Positions 1 through 6,794 of a stretch of 25,091 nt of DNA are shown piece after piece (the first letter of the stretch is position 1; the number at the start of each line of letters is the position of its first letter). The notes below the pieces were generated by a model, which was given only the letters and a program-made list of their open reading frames with translations, made no database searches and was not told where the DNA came from. A program made the position numbers and the translations under genes. Source of the DNA: JACNLC01 sp964607375. Its GTDB lineage: Bacteria; Fidelibacterota; Marinisomatia; SCGC-AAA003-L08; JACNLC01. The DNA is taken from NCBI GenBank assembly GCA_964607375.1, contig CAZSJY010000027.1:1-25091 (forward strand), given 5' to 3'.

Positions 1-585
1 GAAAATCAAGTTCGAAAAAAAATAGAAAGATCAGAGATTGATAGAGCAGATGCGGAATCTCTGATTCGATCTGTATCACCATTTTTTGGTCAAGTATTAT
101 GTATAGGATTGCGATGGTATAGTGGTGGTAGCCAAACGATAAAAGACAAAGTAATCTGCGAAAAAGATGAAGAAACGACTCTCACTAAATTTTTTGAAAT
201 AATTAATAATCAGCAATCGCGGAATGTGAAATTTATTCACTACAATGGCTTGGGTTTCGATATACCGTTTTTAGTGGTCAGAGCAGCACACTATGGTATA
301 ACAATTTCTAATAGAACTTTCAGAGATTTACGACGATTTTCGTATAATTCTCATATTGATTTGATGATGTTTTTGTCAAATTGGAATAATTATAATGCTA
401 CTAAGTTGGATATTGCTTGCCAGTCGTTTGGAATTCCATCACCAAAAGAAGGAGAAGTTAAAGGAGAGACAGTTTCCAAAGCATTTGACGAAGGAAATAT
501 CGAAGCAGTTGAAAAATATGTAATGCGCGATGTAGAGGCGACATATCAACTATTTCTAAAACTCCAACGATATATTCTTCTATAA
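1..585 (+). CDS. PolB-type 3'-5' exonuclease (RNase H-like fold), 5' end missing
   Basis: Partial gene: the frame is open from base 1, so the start lies outside the window. The TTG at 109 is not a credible start, because the codons before it read SPFFGQVLCIGL, which matches the strand following the first exonuclease motif in PolB-like exonucleases. Visible motifs are the second exonuclease motif (HYNGLGFDIPFL, with the metal-binding Asp) and the third (YVMRDVEATYQLF, with the Tyr/Asp pair). The first motif (DxE) must lie upstream. Members of this family are 3'-5' exonucleases or nuclease-fold proteins of uncertain substrate, often standing alone without a polymerase domain. The product ends shortly after the third motif, so it is a stand-alone exonuclease domain rather than a polymerase. 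The next gene starts 48 bp downstream on the same strand. Confidence 0.8.
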   Translation, partial: ENQVRKKIERSEIDRADAESLIRSVSPFFGQVLCIGLRWYSGGSQTIKDKVICEKDEETTLTKFFEIINNQQSRNVKFIHYNGLGFDIPFLVVRAAHYGITISNRTFRDLRRFSYNSHIDLMMFLSNWNNYNATKLDIACQSFGIPSPKEGEVKGETVSKAFDEGNIEAVEKYVMRDVEATYQLFLKLQRYILL

Positions 586-633
586 AATTACTTGTCGACT
601 TAGCATCTTTGCGAGTTTTAAAAGGGAAAACCA

Positions 634-1581
634 ATGAAAGAACTATATCTGGAAATACAACCTTATAACGAATTTAAGTTACAAGTTTCAGATTTACACA
701 CCATTCATGTAGAAGAATCTGGTAACCCAGAAGGAAATTCAGTTGTTTTTCTTCACGGTGGCCCAGGAGGTGGAATTGAACCTGTTTATCGCCGATACTT
801 TAATCCCCAAAAATGGCGAATTATTATTTTTGATCAGCGTGGATGTGGGCAAAGCACTCCTCACGCCGAACTTAGCGAAAATAAAACTTGGGATTTGATA
901 GAAGATATTGAAAAAATCCGTAAATATCTCGATATCGAAAAATGGGTAGTATTTGGTGGAAGTTGGGGCTCAACGCTTTCATTGTCTTACGCCATAAAAT
1001 ATCCGAATAAATGTAAGGGTTTAATACTCCGTGGTATTTTTATGCTTCGTGAACAAGAAATCAACTGGTTTTACCAAGAAGGAGCAAGTTACATCTATCC
1101 TGATGCTTGGGAAAAATATATAGAACCAATTCCCAAAAACAAAAGAGATAACTTGGTTAAAGCATATTATGAACAACTAACGGATTCAAATTTGGATATC
1201 CGATTAAAAGCAGCTAAAGCGTGGTCAATTTGGGAAGCGAGTACCAGTAAATTAATCCAGAGTGAACAGAGTTTACATCACTTTGAAATTGATGAAATCG
1301 CTGATGCATTTGCAAGAATTGAATGCCATTATTTCATCAATAAAGGATTTTTTAAAACAGATGAATGGTTACTTGAAAACATTGATACAATTCGAAACAT
1401 CCCATCAGTAATTGTACAGGGAAGATATGATGTAGTTTGTCCAATGCAATCAGCGTGGGATTTACACCGCAAATGGCCTGAAGCTGAGTTTCATATTATA
1501 CAGGATGCTGGACACTCAATGACAGAATCTGGAATTAGAAGTAAACTAATTGAATATACAGATAAATTTGTAGAACTTTGA
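634..1581 (+). CDS. pip: Proline iminopeptidase (alpha/beta hydrolase, S33)
   Basis: A 315-residue cytoplasmic alpha/beta hydrolase that removes N-terminal proline from peptides. Family signatures are all in place: HGGPGG at residues 41-46 (oxyanion region), DQRGCGQS at 67-74, the nucleophile elbow GGSWGS with Ser110, Asp266 in GRYDVVCP and His294 in DAGHSMTE. Spacing of the triad is essentially that of the classical bacterial enzymes (about 113/268/296), and no signal peptide is present. A weak purine-rich ribosome site (AAAGGGAAA) precedes the ATG. It is the last plus-strand gene before a convergent junction with nrdJb. Other S33 aminopeptidases would look similar, but the HGGPGG/DQRG/GGSWG combination is typical of proline iminopeptidases. 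Confidence 0.9.
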   Translation: MKELYLEIQPYNEFKLQVSDLHTIHVEESGNPEGNSVVFLHGGPGGGIEPVYRRYFNPQKWRIIIFDQRGCGQSTPHAELSENKTWDLIEDIEKIRKYLDIEKWVVFGGSWGSTLSLSYAIKYPNKCKGLILRGIFMLREQEINWFYQEGASYIYPDAWEKYIEPIPKNKRDNLVKAYYEQLTDSNLDIRLKAAKAWSIWEASTSKLIQSEQSLHHFEIDEIADAFARIECHYFINKGFFKTDEWLLENIDTIRNIPSVIVQGRYDVVCPMQSAWDLHRKWPEAEFHIIQDAGHSMTESGIRSKLIEYTDKFVEL

Positions 1582-1607
1582 TCGGAGTTTATGGCAATTT
1601 GATCGTA

Positions 1608-1787
1608 GCAGTTATCGGAGAGCGTGGAGCAAAGTGTAATTAATTTTCAATTCGAGGTACTGGATTCTTGATATTTGATTTTGGTTTTTTTAGAAGTTAG
1701 TTCAATTAGGGAATTAGAAATTTAGGATTTTATAATTAACTATTTCTTTCTACTGGACTCCAGATTCCGGTCGCCATTTAGTCGGAT
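1608..1787. repeat. Intergenic degenerate repeats with 7-bp period
   Basis: The gap between the convergent pip and nrdJb genes holds three runs of loosely repeated heptamers: GCGTGGA GCAAAGT GTAATTA (1622-1642), GATTCTT GATATTT GATTTTG GTTTTTT (1663-1690) and CTGGACT CCAGATT CCGGTCG (1753-1773). No gene and no convincing Rho-independent terminator is visible here. Similar 7-bp periodicity with other heptamers occurs in other gaps of this window. Confidence 0.5.
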
Positions 1788-1795
1788 CTATATGA

Positions 1796-2467
1796 TTATT
1801 TATCGCACTTACTATATCCGCAATCTTGGTCCATACAATTATCACACCCATTCTCAGTTTTTAGTGTTTTTTGGTTGCACTCTGGGCAAATTTTAAACAA
1901 ACTATTCAATTCAAACAAATCATCATCTATATTATTTTGTGTTTCCATTTCCATTGGACCATTATCTGCAAGAGGCATTATATCAGGGCGTTCTGTAATT
2001 CCAACATCATAAAAGAATTGCTCAATAACATCAGCAATTTCAGCGTAAAACGAATGATAGTATTTTCCTTGCTTATACAATCCACCACTCGGATCAAAAA
2101 TACCACGCAATTCTTCTAATATGAACATTGGATCAGTTGAGCGTCTGAAAATAGCAGAAATCAAACGGGTAAGAACAACGTATTCAGGTGCACGAGATAA
2201 ATCTTTGGAATTAATAAATATCTCAATAGGTCGTTTTGTATTGTTTTCATTAACAAAACCAAGTGTAACAAATACCGAATTTTTAACAAAAGCACTTTTG
2301 AGTTTATAAACTTTGGCATCAACAACATCAGGGCGCTGAGAGAAAGCAGAATAGCTAACTTGTTTTGTAGGCTTTTTTGGTAGTTGCTTTTTGGTTGTTT
2401 TCACGGTTGTAGATGGTGCAATATTCACCTCTTCAATTTTAGTATCGATCGTTTTTAACTTGATCAT
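1796..2467 (-). CDS. nrdJb: B12-dependent ribonucleotide reductase, C-terminal subunit (NrdJb-like, TSCPD domain)
   Basis: A 223-residue protein corresponding to the C-terminal part of class II ribonucleotide reductases. In many bacteria this is fused to the catalytic part; in Pseudomonas aeruginosa it is a separate NrdJb. After a Lys/Pro-rich linker (about 1-45) comes the TSCPD-like domain (about 46-160, including VYKLKSAFVKNSVFVTLGF and LTRLISAIFRRSTDP). The tail is Cys-rich: C194xxC197, C208xxC211 and CGYSKC (216-221). The paired tail cysteines are the expected site for handing electrons to the active site, by analogy with other RNRs. The ATG overlaps the nrdJa stop codon by one base (TAATG), so translation is probably coupled and both chains made in similar amounts. 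Confidence 0.85.
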   Translation of the reverse strand: MIKLKTIDTKIEEVNIAPSTTVKTTKKQLPKKPTKQVSYSAFSQRPDVVDAKVYKLKSAFVKNSVFVTLGFVNENNTKRPIEIFINSKDLSRAPEYVVLTRLISAIFRRSTDPMFILEELRGIFDPSGGLYKQGKYYHSFYAEIADVIEQFFYDVGITERPDIMPLADNGPMEMETQNNIDDDLFELNSLFKICPECNQKTLKTENGCDNCMDQDCGYSKCDK

Positions 2468-4986
2468 TAATTAACATCCTTAATATTTGGTGTGTCTAAT
2501 ACTTCTTCAATTCCAACTTCATCTTCTCCTAGATGGTGATACACTGTTGACAAAGTACCATCTGGCAACTTTAGTATATCGTCTCCTTGGCATAACACCT
2601 CGTTATCCTTATCCTGTAAAATTCGATATACTTTATTTTTTGATTTCTGGAAATCTGATGATTTTTCACCTACTGTCAAAATAGGAAAACGACTGCCATC
2701 TCTATAAATAGTTATTCCCTTTAATCGTTTTTTCCACGCCATTAAGTAAATATCAGAAATTACTTCTGGTTCGATATCTTCTGGTAAATTGACCGTTGAC
2801 GAAATGCTATGGTCAATATATCTCTGACAAATACTCTGAATTTCTACTCGTTTTTCAGGAATAATATTGTGTGATGTTCGCTGAAAGTATTCTGGCAGAA
2901 CATCTTTTAAGTCTTCTGATTTTTCAGCAGTTTCCTGTAGTCCAAATTTATCAATATATGCCTGAGTTGTGGAATGAAAAACTTTAAAAAATTTATTCCC
3001 AAATGATTCAGATCTTCGAGTGTAGAATTGGGCAAATATTGGTTCAAGTCCACCGGAGACTCCAATGTAATTCTTCTCTTTTGATTGGTATCCAAGCACA
3101 ATATTTGAAATTGAACCTGTAGGAGCTATTGATAAAATAGCCATATTTCTCAATCCTTTTTCACGAATTACTCTGCGAGTTTCTTCGCTTAAAGCTTCCT
3201 TGACAAATGGACATTCCATAAACTTTTTACTAGAAAATATAGAAGATGGTTCTTTTTCTTCAGCAATACTAGCTGATGCTTGATAGGAAGCATTTGATAT
3301 GAAAGCCATTAGTTTTTCCATCAATCGCATTCCTTCTTCGGAATCATAACCGATTGCCATTTGGTTAAACATATCAGCAATTCCCATAATTCCCAAACCT
3401 AGTCGTCGAGTTTCAGATGCAGCTTTTCGTTGTTTGTCAAGTGCATTTAAGTCTTCATTCCAAGTTACGACATCGTCCAAAAATCGAACCAAAATACTTA
3501 CAGTTTCTGCAAGTTGGTCCCAATCTATTTTTGCATTATCCTCAAATCCGTTTAAAACGAACCTAGACAGATTTAGAGAGCCAAGATTACAAGCACCTCC
3601 GTCTTCTAACGGAACTTCAGCACAAGGGTTTGTACAAATAATTGGACGACCTACATAATTCGATGGAGAATACTTACTCATTGTTGTCCAAAAGATTAAT
3701 CCTGGTTCAGCAGTTTTATAATTACCTTCAATAAACTGATCCCAAATATCCCTGGCTTTTACCAAACGGCGAATTTCACCGGTTTCCTTACTGCTAAAAT
3801 ACAATAAGAAATCACCAGATTGCTTAACAACAATATCGAAATCTCGATCTTTTAGTTGATATACAAAATCCCCAAACACATCACGATGTTCGTGGTCTAA
3901 CAATTCTTTTTTATTGGTTGTTAATCCATAATTTTGAAAAAGCCAGTTATTCATTTCTGTAAAGGATGGAAAAACTTGTAGTAGTTCATAATCATCAATA
4001 CTCTTAGATGGAATACCAACAGAATAGTGATTATTTTTACTTTGTGGCGAATTCATTATCAAATTTTTATTTGACTTTTTATAGATTAAATATTTATCCT
4101 GCCCATAAGCACATTGTTCATCTACCGCTTGCATAAACTCATCACTAGTTTTGATAGATATATTAGCAAAGCGAATTTGGCTATTTTCAACAACCTGTTT
4201 TTGGATCATTGCCAGTTGCTTGTCATCATATAAACCGGACCATTTGCATTGTTCAACAATCTGATTGGTAACCCAATTTGGGACCTTTTTCACTTGAATA
4301 AAATGTTCGATGTCAGGATGTTTTATATCAATTGTCAACATCAACGCCCCTCTGCGACCACTTTGCCCAATGAGACCTGTTGTAATAGAATACAAATCCA
4401 TAAACGAAACTGCTCCGGATGAACTGTCTGCGGCATTGTGTACAATTGCATCCCTAGGTCGTAAAGATGAAATATCAACGCCAATTCCTCCTCCAAAAGA
4501 ATAAGTCCGAGCACATTCATAAGCTGCTTCATAAATTGATTCAATACTGTCTTCATCAATTTTGGCTACGAAACAATTAGCTAAAGTTTTCAGGCGATAT
4601 AAATCACCTGCACCAGCAAGTACTCTTCCACCCGGAGCAAATCGTCCTTCAAATAGTTCTGTATAAAACTTCTCAGACCATTGTTTTTGTTTTGATTTTG
4701 TTGGTTCTGAAGTTGCTATAAACGATGCAATTCTTTTAAAAACATCTTCAGGGTTTTCTTCAATAAGATTATTATTTAGGTCTTTAAGATAATATTTTTT
4801 TGCATAGATATTTTGAGCAAGTTCATTTTCATCTAGGTAATTTCCATTAAAAGGCAGTTCATCTGAATTTTGTAAATCTGAAATATGTTGGTACAACTCT
4901 TTATAAATTGAAATCCTTTTTTTTCCGATGACTGATGTGGTTTTGCCATCGTGATTAAACATTTTATTCATTGTCTGAGTTTGCAT
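2467..4986 (-). CDS. nrdJa: Adenosylcobalamin-dependent ribonucleotide reductase, catalytic subunit (class II, NrdJa-like)
   Basis: An 839-residue catalytic chain that reduces ribonucleotides using adenosylcobalamin to generate the thiyl radical, with no oxygen-dependent partner subunit. Key residues are present: Cys138 (ANCFV) and Cys466 (GGACNLGSLNL) as the redox pair, N453-P-C455-A-E457 as the radical-cysteine loop, FGGGIGVDIS (164-172) and the APTGSISNIV phosphate-binding loop further on. Residues about 250-405, between the two halves of the barrel, look like a family-specific insertion rich in charged residues. No NrdB or NrdD/G gene is seen nearby. No good ribosome-binding site precedes the ATG, so M6 is an alternative start. 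The promoter side faces thyA across a 464-bp gap with candidate NrdR boxes. Confidence 0.92.
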   Translation of the reverse strand: MQTQTMNKMFNHDGKTTSVIGKKRISIYKELYQHISDLQNSDELPFNGNYLDENELAQNIYAKKYYLKDLNNNLIEENPEDVFKRIASFIATSEPTKSKQKQWSEKFYTELFEGRFAPGGRVLAGAGDLYRLKTLANCFVAKIDEDSIESIYEAAYECARTYSFGGGIGVDISSLRPRDAIVHNAADSSSGAVSFMDLYSITTGLIGQSGRRGALMLTIDIKHPDIEHFIQVKKVPNWVTNQIVEQCKWSGLYDDKQLAMIQKQVVENSQIRFANISIKTSDEFMQAVDEQCAYGQDKYLIYKKSNKNLIMNSPQSKNNHYSVGIPSKSIDDYELLQVFPSFTEMNNWLFQNYGLTTNKKELLDHEHRDVFGDFVYQLKDRDFDIVVKQSGDFLLYFSSKETGEIRRLVKARDIWDQFIEGNYKTAEPGLIFWTTMSKYSPSNYVGRPIICTNPCAEVPLEDGGACNLGSLNLSRFVLNGFEDNAKIDWDQLAETVSILVRFLDDVVTWNEDLNALDKQRKAASETRRLGLGIMGIADMFNQMAIGYDSEEGMRLMEKLMAFISNASYQASASIAEEKEPSSIFSSKKFMECPFVKEALSEETRRVIREKGLRNMAILSIAPTGSISNIVLGYQSKEKNYIGVSGGLEPIFAQFYTRRSESFGNKFFKVFHSTTQAYIDKFGLQETAEKSEDLKDVLPEYFQRTSHNIIPEKRVEIQSICQRYIDHSISSTVNLPEDIEPEVISDIYLMAWKKRLKGITIYRDGSRFPILTVGEKSSDFQKSKNKVYRILQDKDNEVLCQGDDILKLPDGTLSTVYHHLGEDEVGIEEVLDTPNIKDVN

Positions 4987-5091
4987 TTAGATTATTTCAC
5001 AATGCAATTTATTAATAAAAAATCGACCAAGTAATACTCCGTTCCTTGCCAGCCTATATGTCTATAATTTTTAGTTTTTCCACTACAGGTT

Positions 5092-5115
5092 CGGTGTAAT
5101 TTTGGATTATCACCG
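5092..5115 (-). other. Hairpin in presumed nrdJ leader
   Basis: The arms CGGTG-TAAT and ATTA-CACCG (one bulged base, 5-base loop) can form a 9-bp stem. It lies inside the presumed nrdJ 5' leader. Read on the plus strand the hairpin is followed by TTTT, but no plus-strand gene precedes it, so a terminator role there has no obvious client. It may be a structural element of the leader. Confidence 0.4.
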
Positions 5116-5142
5116 TTTTCTCAATGTTTTACCGTCGGATGG

Positions 5143-5173
5143 AAAAAAATGATTAACACAAGATGTGCTAATC
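5143..5173 (-). terminator. Terminator-like hairpin with T-run at the start of the nrdJ leader (possible attenuator)
   Basis: On the minus strand GATTAGCAC and GTGTTAATC flank a 5-base loop. As RNA they pair over 9 bp with one G-U wobble, and one base later there is a run of seven T. No minus-strand gene lies upstream, so it is not the end of another transcript. If the predicted promoter at 5183-5212 is used, the hairpin begins within a few bases of the transcript start and could be an attenuator or a 5' stabilising stem. Confidence 0.35.
5156..5171. promoter_or_regulatory. Candidate second NrdR box (degenerate)
   Basis: ACACAAGATGTGCTAA matches the NrdR-box consensus acaCwAtATaTwGtgt at about 10 of 16 positions, mostly in the left half. 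It lies exactly 31 bp from the stronger box at 5187-5202, the phasing known for paired NrdR boxes. It overlaps the leader hairpin, which offers a competing explanation. Confidence 0.35.
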
Positions 5174-5182
5174 AACCTTAAA

Positions 5183-5212
5183 AATATACCTATATATTGT
5201 GGTGATTCTCAA
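5183..5212 (-). promoter_or_regulatory. Predicted nrdJ promoter
   Basis: On the minus strand TTGAGA (5207-5212) and TATATT (5183-5188) are separated by 18 bp, a reasonable sigma-70-like pair. It reads toward nrdJa with a leader of about 190 nt. The best NrdR box sits in its spacer and touches the -10, as expected for a repressor site. Confidence 0.4.
5187..5202. promoter_or_regulatory. Candidate NrdR box between nrdJ and thyA
   Basis: The core CTATATATTG (5190-5199), read on the minus strand as CAATATATAG, matches all ten core positions of the NrdR consensus CwAtATaTwG. NrdR is the ATP/dATP-sensing repressor of ribonucleotide reductase genes in most bacteria. The position inside a predicted nrdJ promoter supports the call. 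Confidence 0.6.
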
Positions 5213-5217
5213 AATAT

Positions 5218-5233
5218 TTTTTACATATTGTTA
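5218..5233. promoter_or_regulatory. Possible third NrdR-like box
   Basis: The core TTACATATTG (5221-5230) matches 8 of 10 core positions, and it starts exactly 31 bp after the core at 5190. The flanks do not match. In such AT-rich DNA this could be chance; the phasing is the only reason to list it. Confidence 0.25.
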
Positions 5234-5450
5234 CATTTTTTTTCAATTCATAAAAAACAATAACTTAGAGGTTTAATAAAAGTTTTGAAAATAGATAACA
5301 CTACATTTCCCAAGTAAGTTATTTTTGTTTATACTATCGACATATATGAAATAGCTTAATAATCCAAAAATATTTTACACAAACCAGATGTAAATATTCC
5401 GTAAAATACCAACATAGATTTCAAACAAATTTCAATATCGAGAAAGTAAA

Positions 5451-6269
5451 ATGGACATATATCAACAGTTAGTAAAAGATATTTTAGATAATGGAACTCG
5501 CAGAGAAAATCGGACAGGTGTTGATACCATTGCACTTTTCGGTACGCATTACAAAATAAATCTGAATAATGGGTTTCCATTATTAACTACAAAAAAAGTA
5601 TATTTCAAATCGGTAATTCGTGAATTGTTGTGGTATTTATCCGGGCAAACTCACATTCGAGATTTGCGAAAACATACCAAAATTTGGGATGCCTGGACAT
5701 CCAAAGAAAAGAATTGGGAAATCGGGAAAATGTATGGATACCAGTGGGTGAATTGGGAGAAACATTCTCACAATCCAGAAACCGACAAATGCGCCATAAC
5801 ACACATCAATCAAATTCAGAATGTAATTAGTTTAATTAAAAATAATCCAGAATCTAGACGAATGGTAGTTACAGCTTGGAATCCATCAGTTTTAGATGAA
5901 ATTGCATTACCAAGTTGCCACGCATTTTTTATTTTCAGCGTAATTGGAGGAAAACTAAATTGTCATCTTACCCAACGAAGTGGAGATGTTGCCCTTGGTA
6001 TTCCGTTTAATTTGGCAAATTATGCAGTACTAACACAAATGATTGCTCAAGAAACAAATTTAGAGATTGGAGAGTTTTCTCATTATATTAATGATGCTCA
6101 TATTTATATAAATCATATCGATGGATTAAAAGAACAACTATCTCGTAAACCAAAGCCACTCCCGAAATTAGAAATTGTTGATAAACCATTTTGGGATTTA
6201 CAATTTGAGGATTTTACACTCAAAAATTATGAGTATCACCCAGCAATTAAGTTTGAGGTAGCAGTTTAA
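5451..6269 (+). CDS. thyA: Thymidylate synthase
   Basis: A 272-residue enzyme that methylates dUMP to dTMP using methylene-tetrahydrofolate, releasing dihydrofolate. Recognised by RENRTGVDT (18-26), the Cys156 nucleophile in LPSCHAFF, the QRSGDVALGIPFN dUMP-binding stretch (175-187) and HIYINHID near residues 217-224. Length is close to the usual 264. Small deviations are LPSCH in place of the common LPPCH and DVALG in place of DVFLG; neither removes a catalytic residue. Its stop overlaps the folA start by one base (TAATG), so the two are co-translated. Divergent from the ribonucleotide reductase genes across a shared regulatory region. Confidence 0.95.
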   Translation: MDIYQQLVKDILDNGTRRENRTGVDTIALFGTHYKINLNNGFPLLTTKKVYFKSVIRELLWYLSGQTHIRDLRKHTKIWDAWTSKEKNWEIGKMYGYQWVNWEKHSHNPETDKCAITHINQIQNVISLIKNNPESRRMVVTAWNPSVLDEIALPSCHAFFIFSVIGGKLNCHLTQRSGDVALGIPFNLANYAVLTQMIAQETNLEIGEFSHYINDAHIYINHIDGLKEQLSRKPKPLPKLEIVDKPFWDLQFEDFTLKNYEYHPAIKFEVAV

Positions 6270-6748
6270 TGAAAATCCATTTGATATGGGCACAAGATGA
6301 AAACGGTGGAATTGGCAAAAACGAACAACTACCATGGCACATCTCAGAAGATTTAAAGAATTTTAAGCGACTCACACTAAATTCCACAATTTTAATGGGA
6401 CGAAAAACTTGGGAATCACTTCCATTTAAACCATTACCAAAAAGGAGAAATGTGGTGTTAAGTTCTCAAAAACGCACTGATGTTGAAAGCTATCCATCAA
6501 TTAAAAATTGTTTATCGGTTTTGGAGGGTGACGGTATAGAACGAGTTTTTGTAATTGGTGGTGCTCAGATTTATTCAGAGTTTTTTCCATTAGCAGATGA
6601 ACTGCACATTACAAAGGTGAATGAAATAGTCGCAGGGATTGACACATATTTCCCAATCAAATTTGATGAGATTGAAGCAAATTTCACAAAAGTTACAGAA
6701 GTAGAGTTAACTCATACAGCGACTTATTTTAATTTTACAAAAAAGTAA
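6269..6748 (+). CDS. folA: Dihydrofolate reductase
   Basis: A 159-residue enzyme that reduces the dihydrofolate made by ThyA back to tetrahydrofolate with NADPH. Signatures: GGIGKNEQLPWHISEDLKNF, where Asp28 is the catalytic acid (Asp27 in E. coli numbering), MGRKTWESLP at 43-52, the NADPH-contacting KRRNVVLSS, and VFVIGGAQIY. Full length, no insertions. The ATG overlaps the thyA stop (TAATG). A GAGG about 10 bases upstream inside thyA may help re-initiation. It ends at a convergent junction with the urea transporter/M23 fusion gene. Confidence 0.95.
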   Translation: MKIHLIWAQDENGGIGKNEQLPWHISEDLKNFKRLTLNSTILMGRKTWESLPFKPLPKRRNVVLSSQKRTDVESYPSIKNCLSVLEGDGIERVFVIGGAQIYSEFFPLADELHITKVNEIVAGIDTYFPIKFDEIEANFTKVTEVELTHTATYFNFTKK

Positions 6749-6750
6749 AC

Positions 6751-6794
6751 CACTAAATACACGATTCACTAAACTCAGTCCCAGAATCCAGAAC
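6751..6794. repeat. Intergenic 7-bp-period degenerate repeat
   Basis: The whole gap between the convergent folA and the fusion gene reads as loose heptamers: CACTAAA TACACGA TTCACTA AACTCAG TCCCAGA ATCCAGA. There is no hairpin with a T-run here. Confidence 0.5.

Larger units (their letters stand above)
4987..5450. other. 464-bp divergent regulatory region, no gene
   Basis: This AT-rich gap separates the divergent starts of nrdJa (minus) and thyA (plus). I find no protein-coding frame of note. The nrdJ side holds a predicted promoter, candidate NrdR boxes and two hairpins, described separately. The thyA side (about 5235-5450) is very AT-rich; a weak -10-like TATACT lies at 5330-5335 without a good -35. 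The purine stretch GAGAAAG just before the thyA ATG is the only ribosome-site candidate. Confidence 0.7.

Noticed and set aside
109..585. TTG at 109 as the true start of the exonuclease
   Set aside because: The frame is open to base 1 and encodes family-typical sequence, so the gene is cut by the window edge.
599..616. CTTAGCATCTTTGCGAG in the gap before pip, like common intergenic repeats of Bacteroidetes-type genomes
   Set aside because: Only two imperfect units with an 8-bp period; too short to call a repeat.
5050..5135. Resemblance to a cobalamin riboswitch core (minus strand GGTGATAATCC ... CCGAACCTGTAG) in front of a B12-dependent enzyme
   Set aside because: The P4-like stem does not form, no B12-box sequence follows, and the match is better explained by the simple hairpin at 5092-5115. 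B12 riboswitches usually switch off B12-independent alternatives, not NrdJ.
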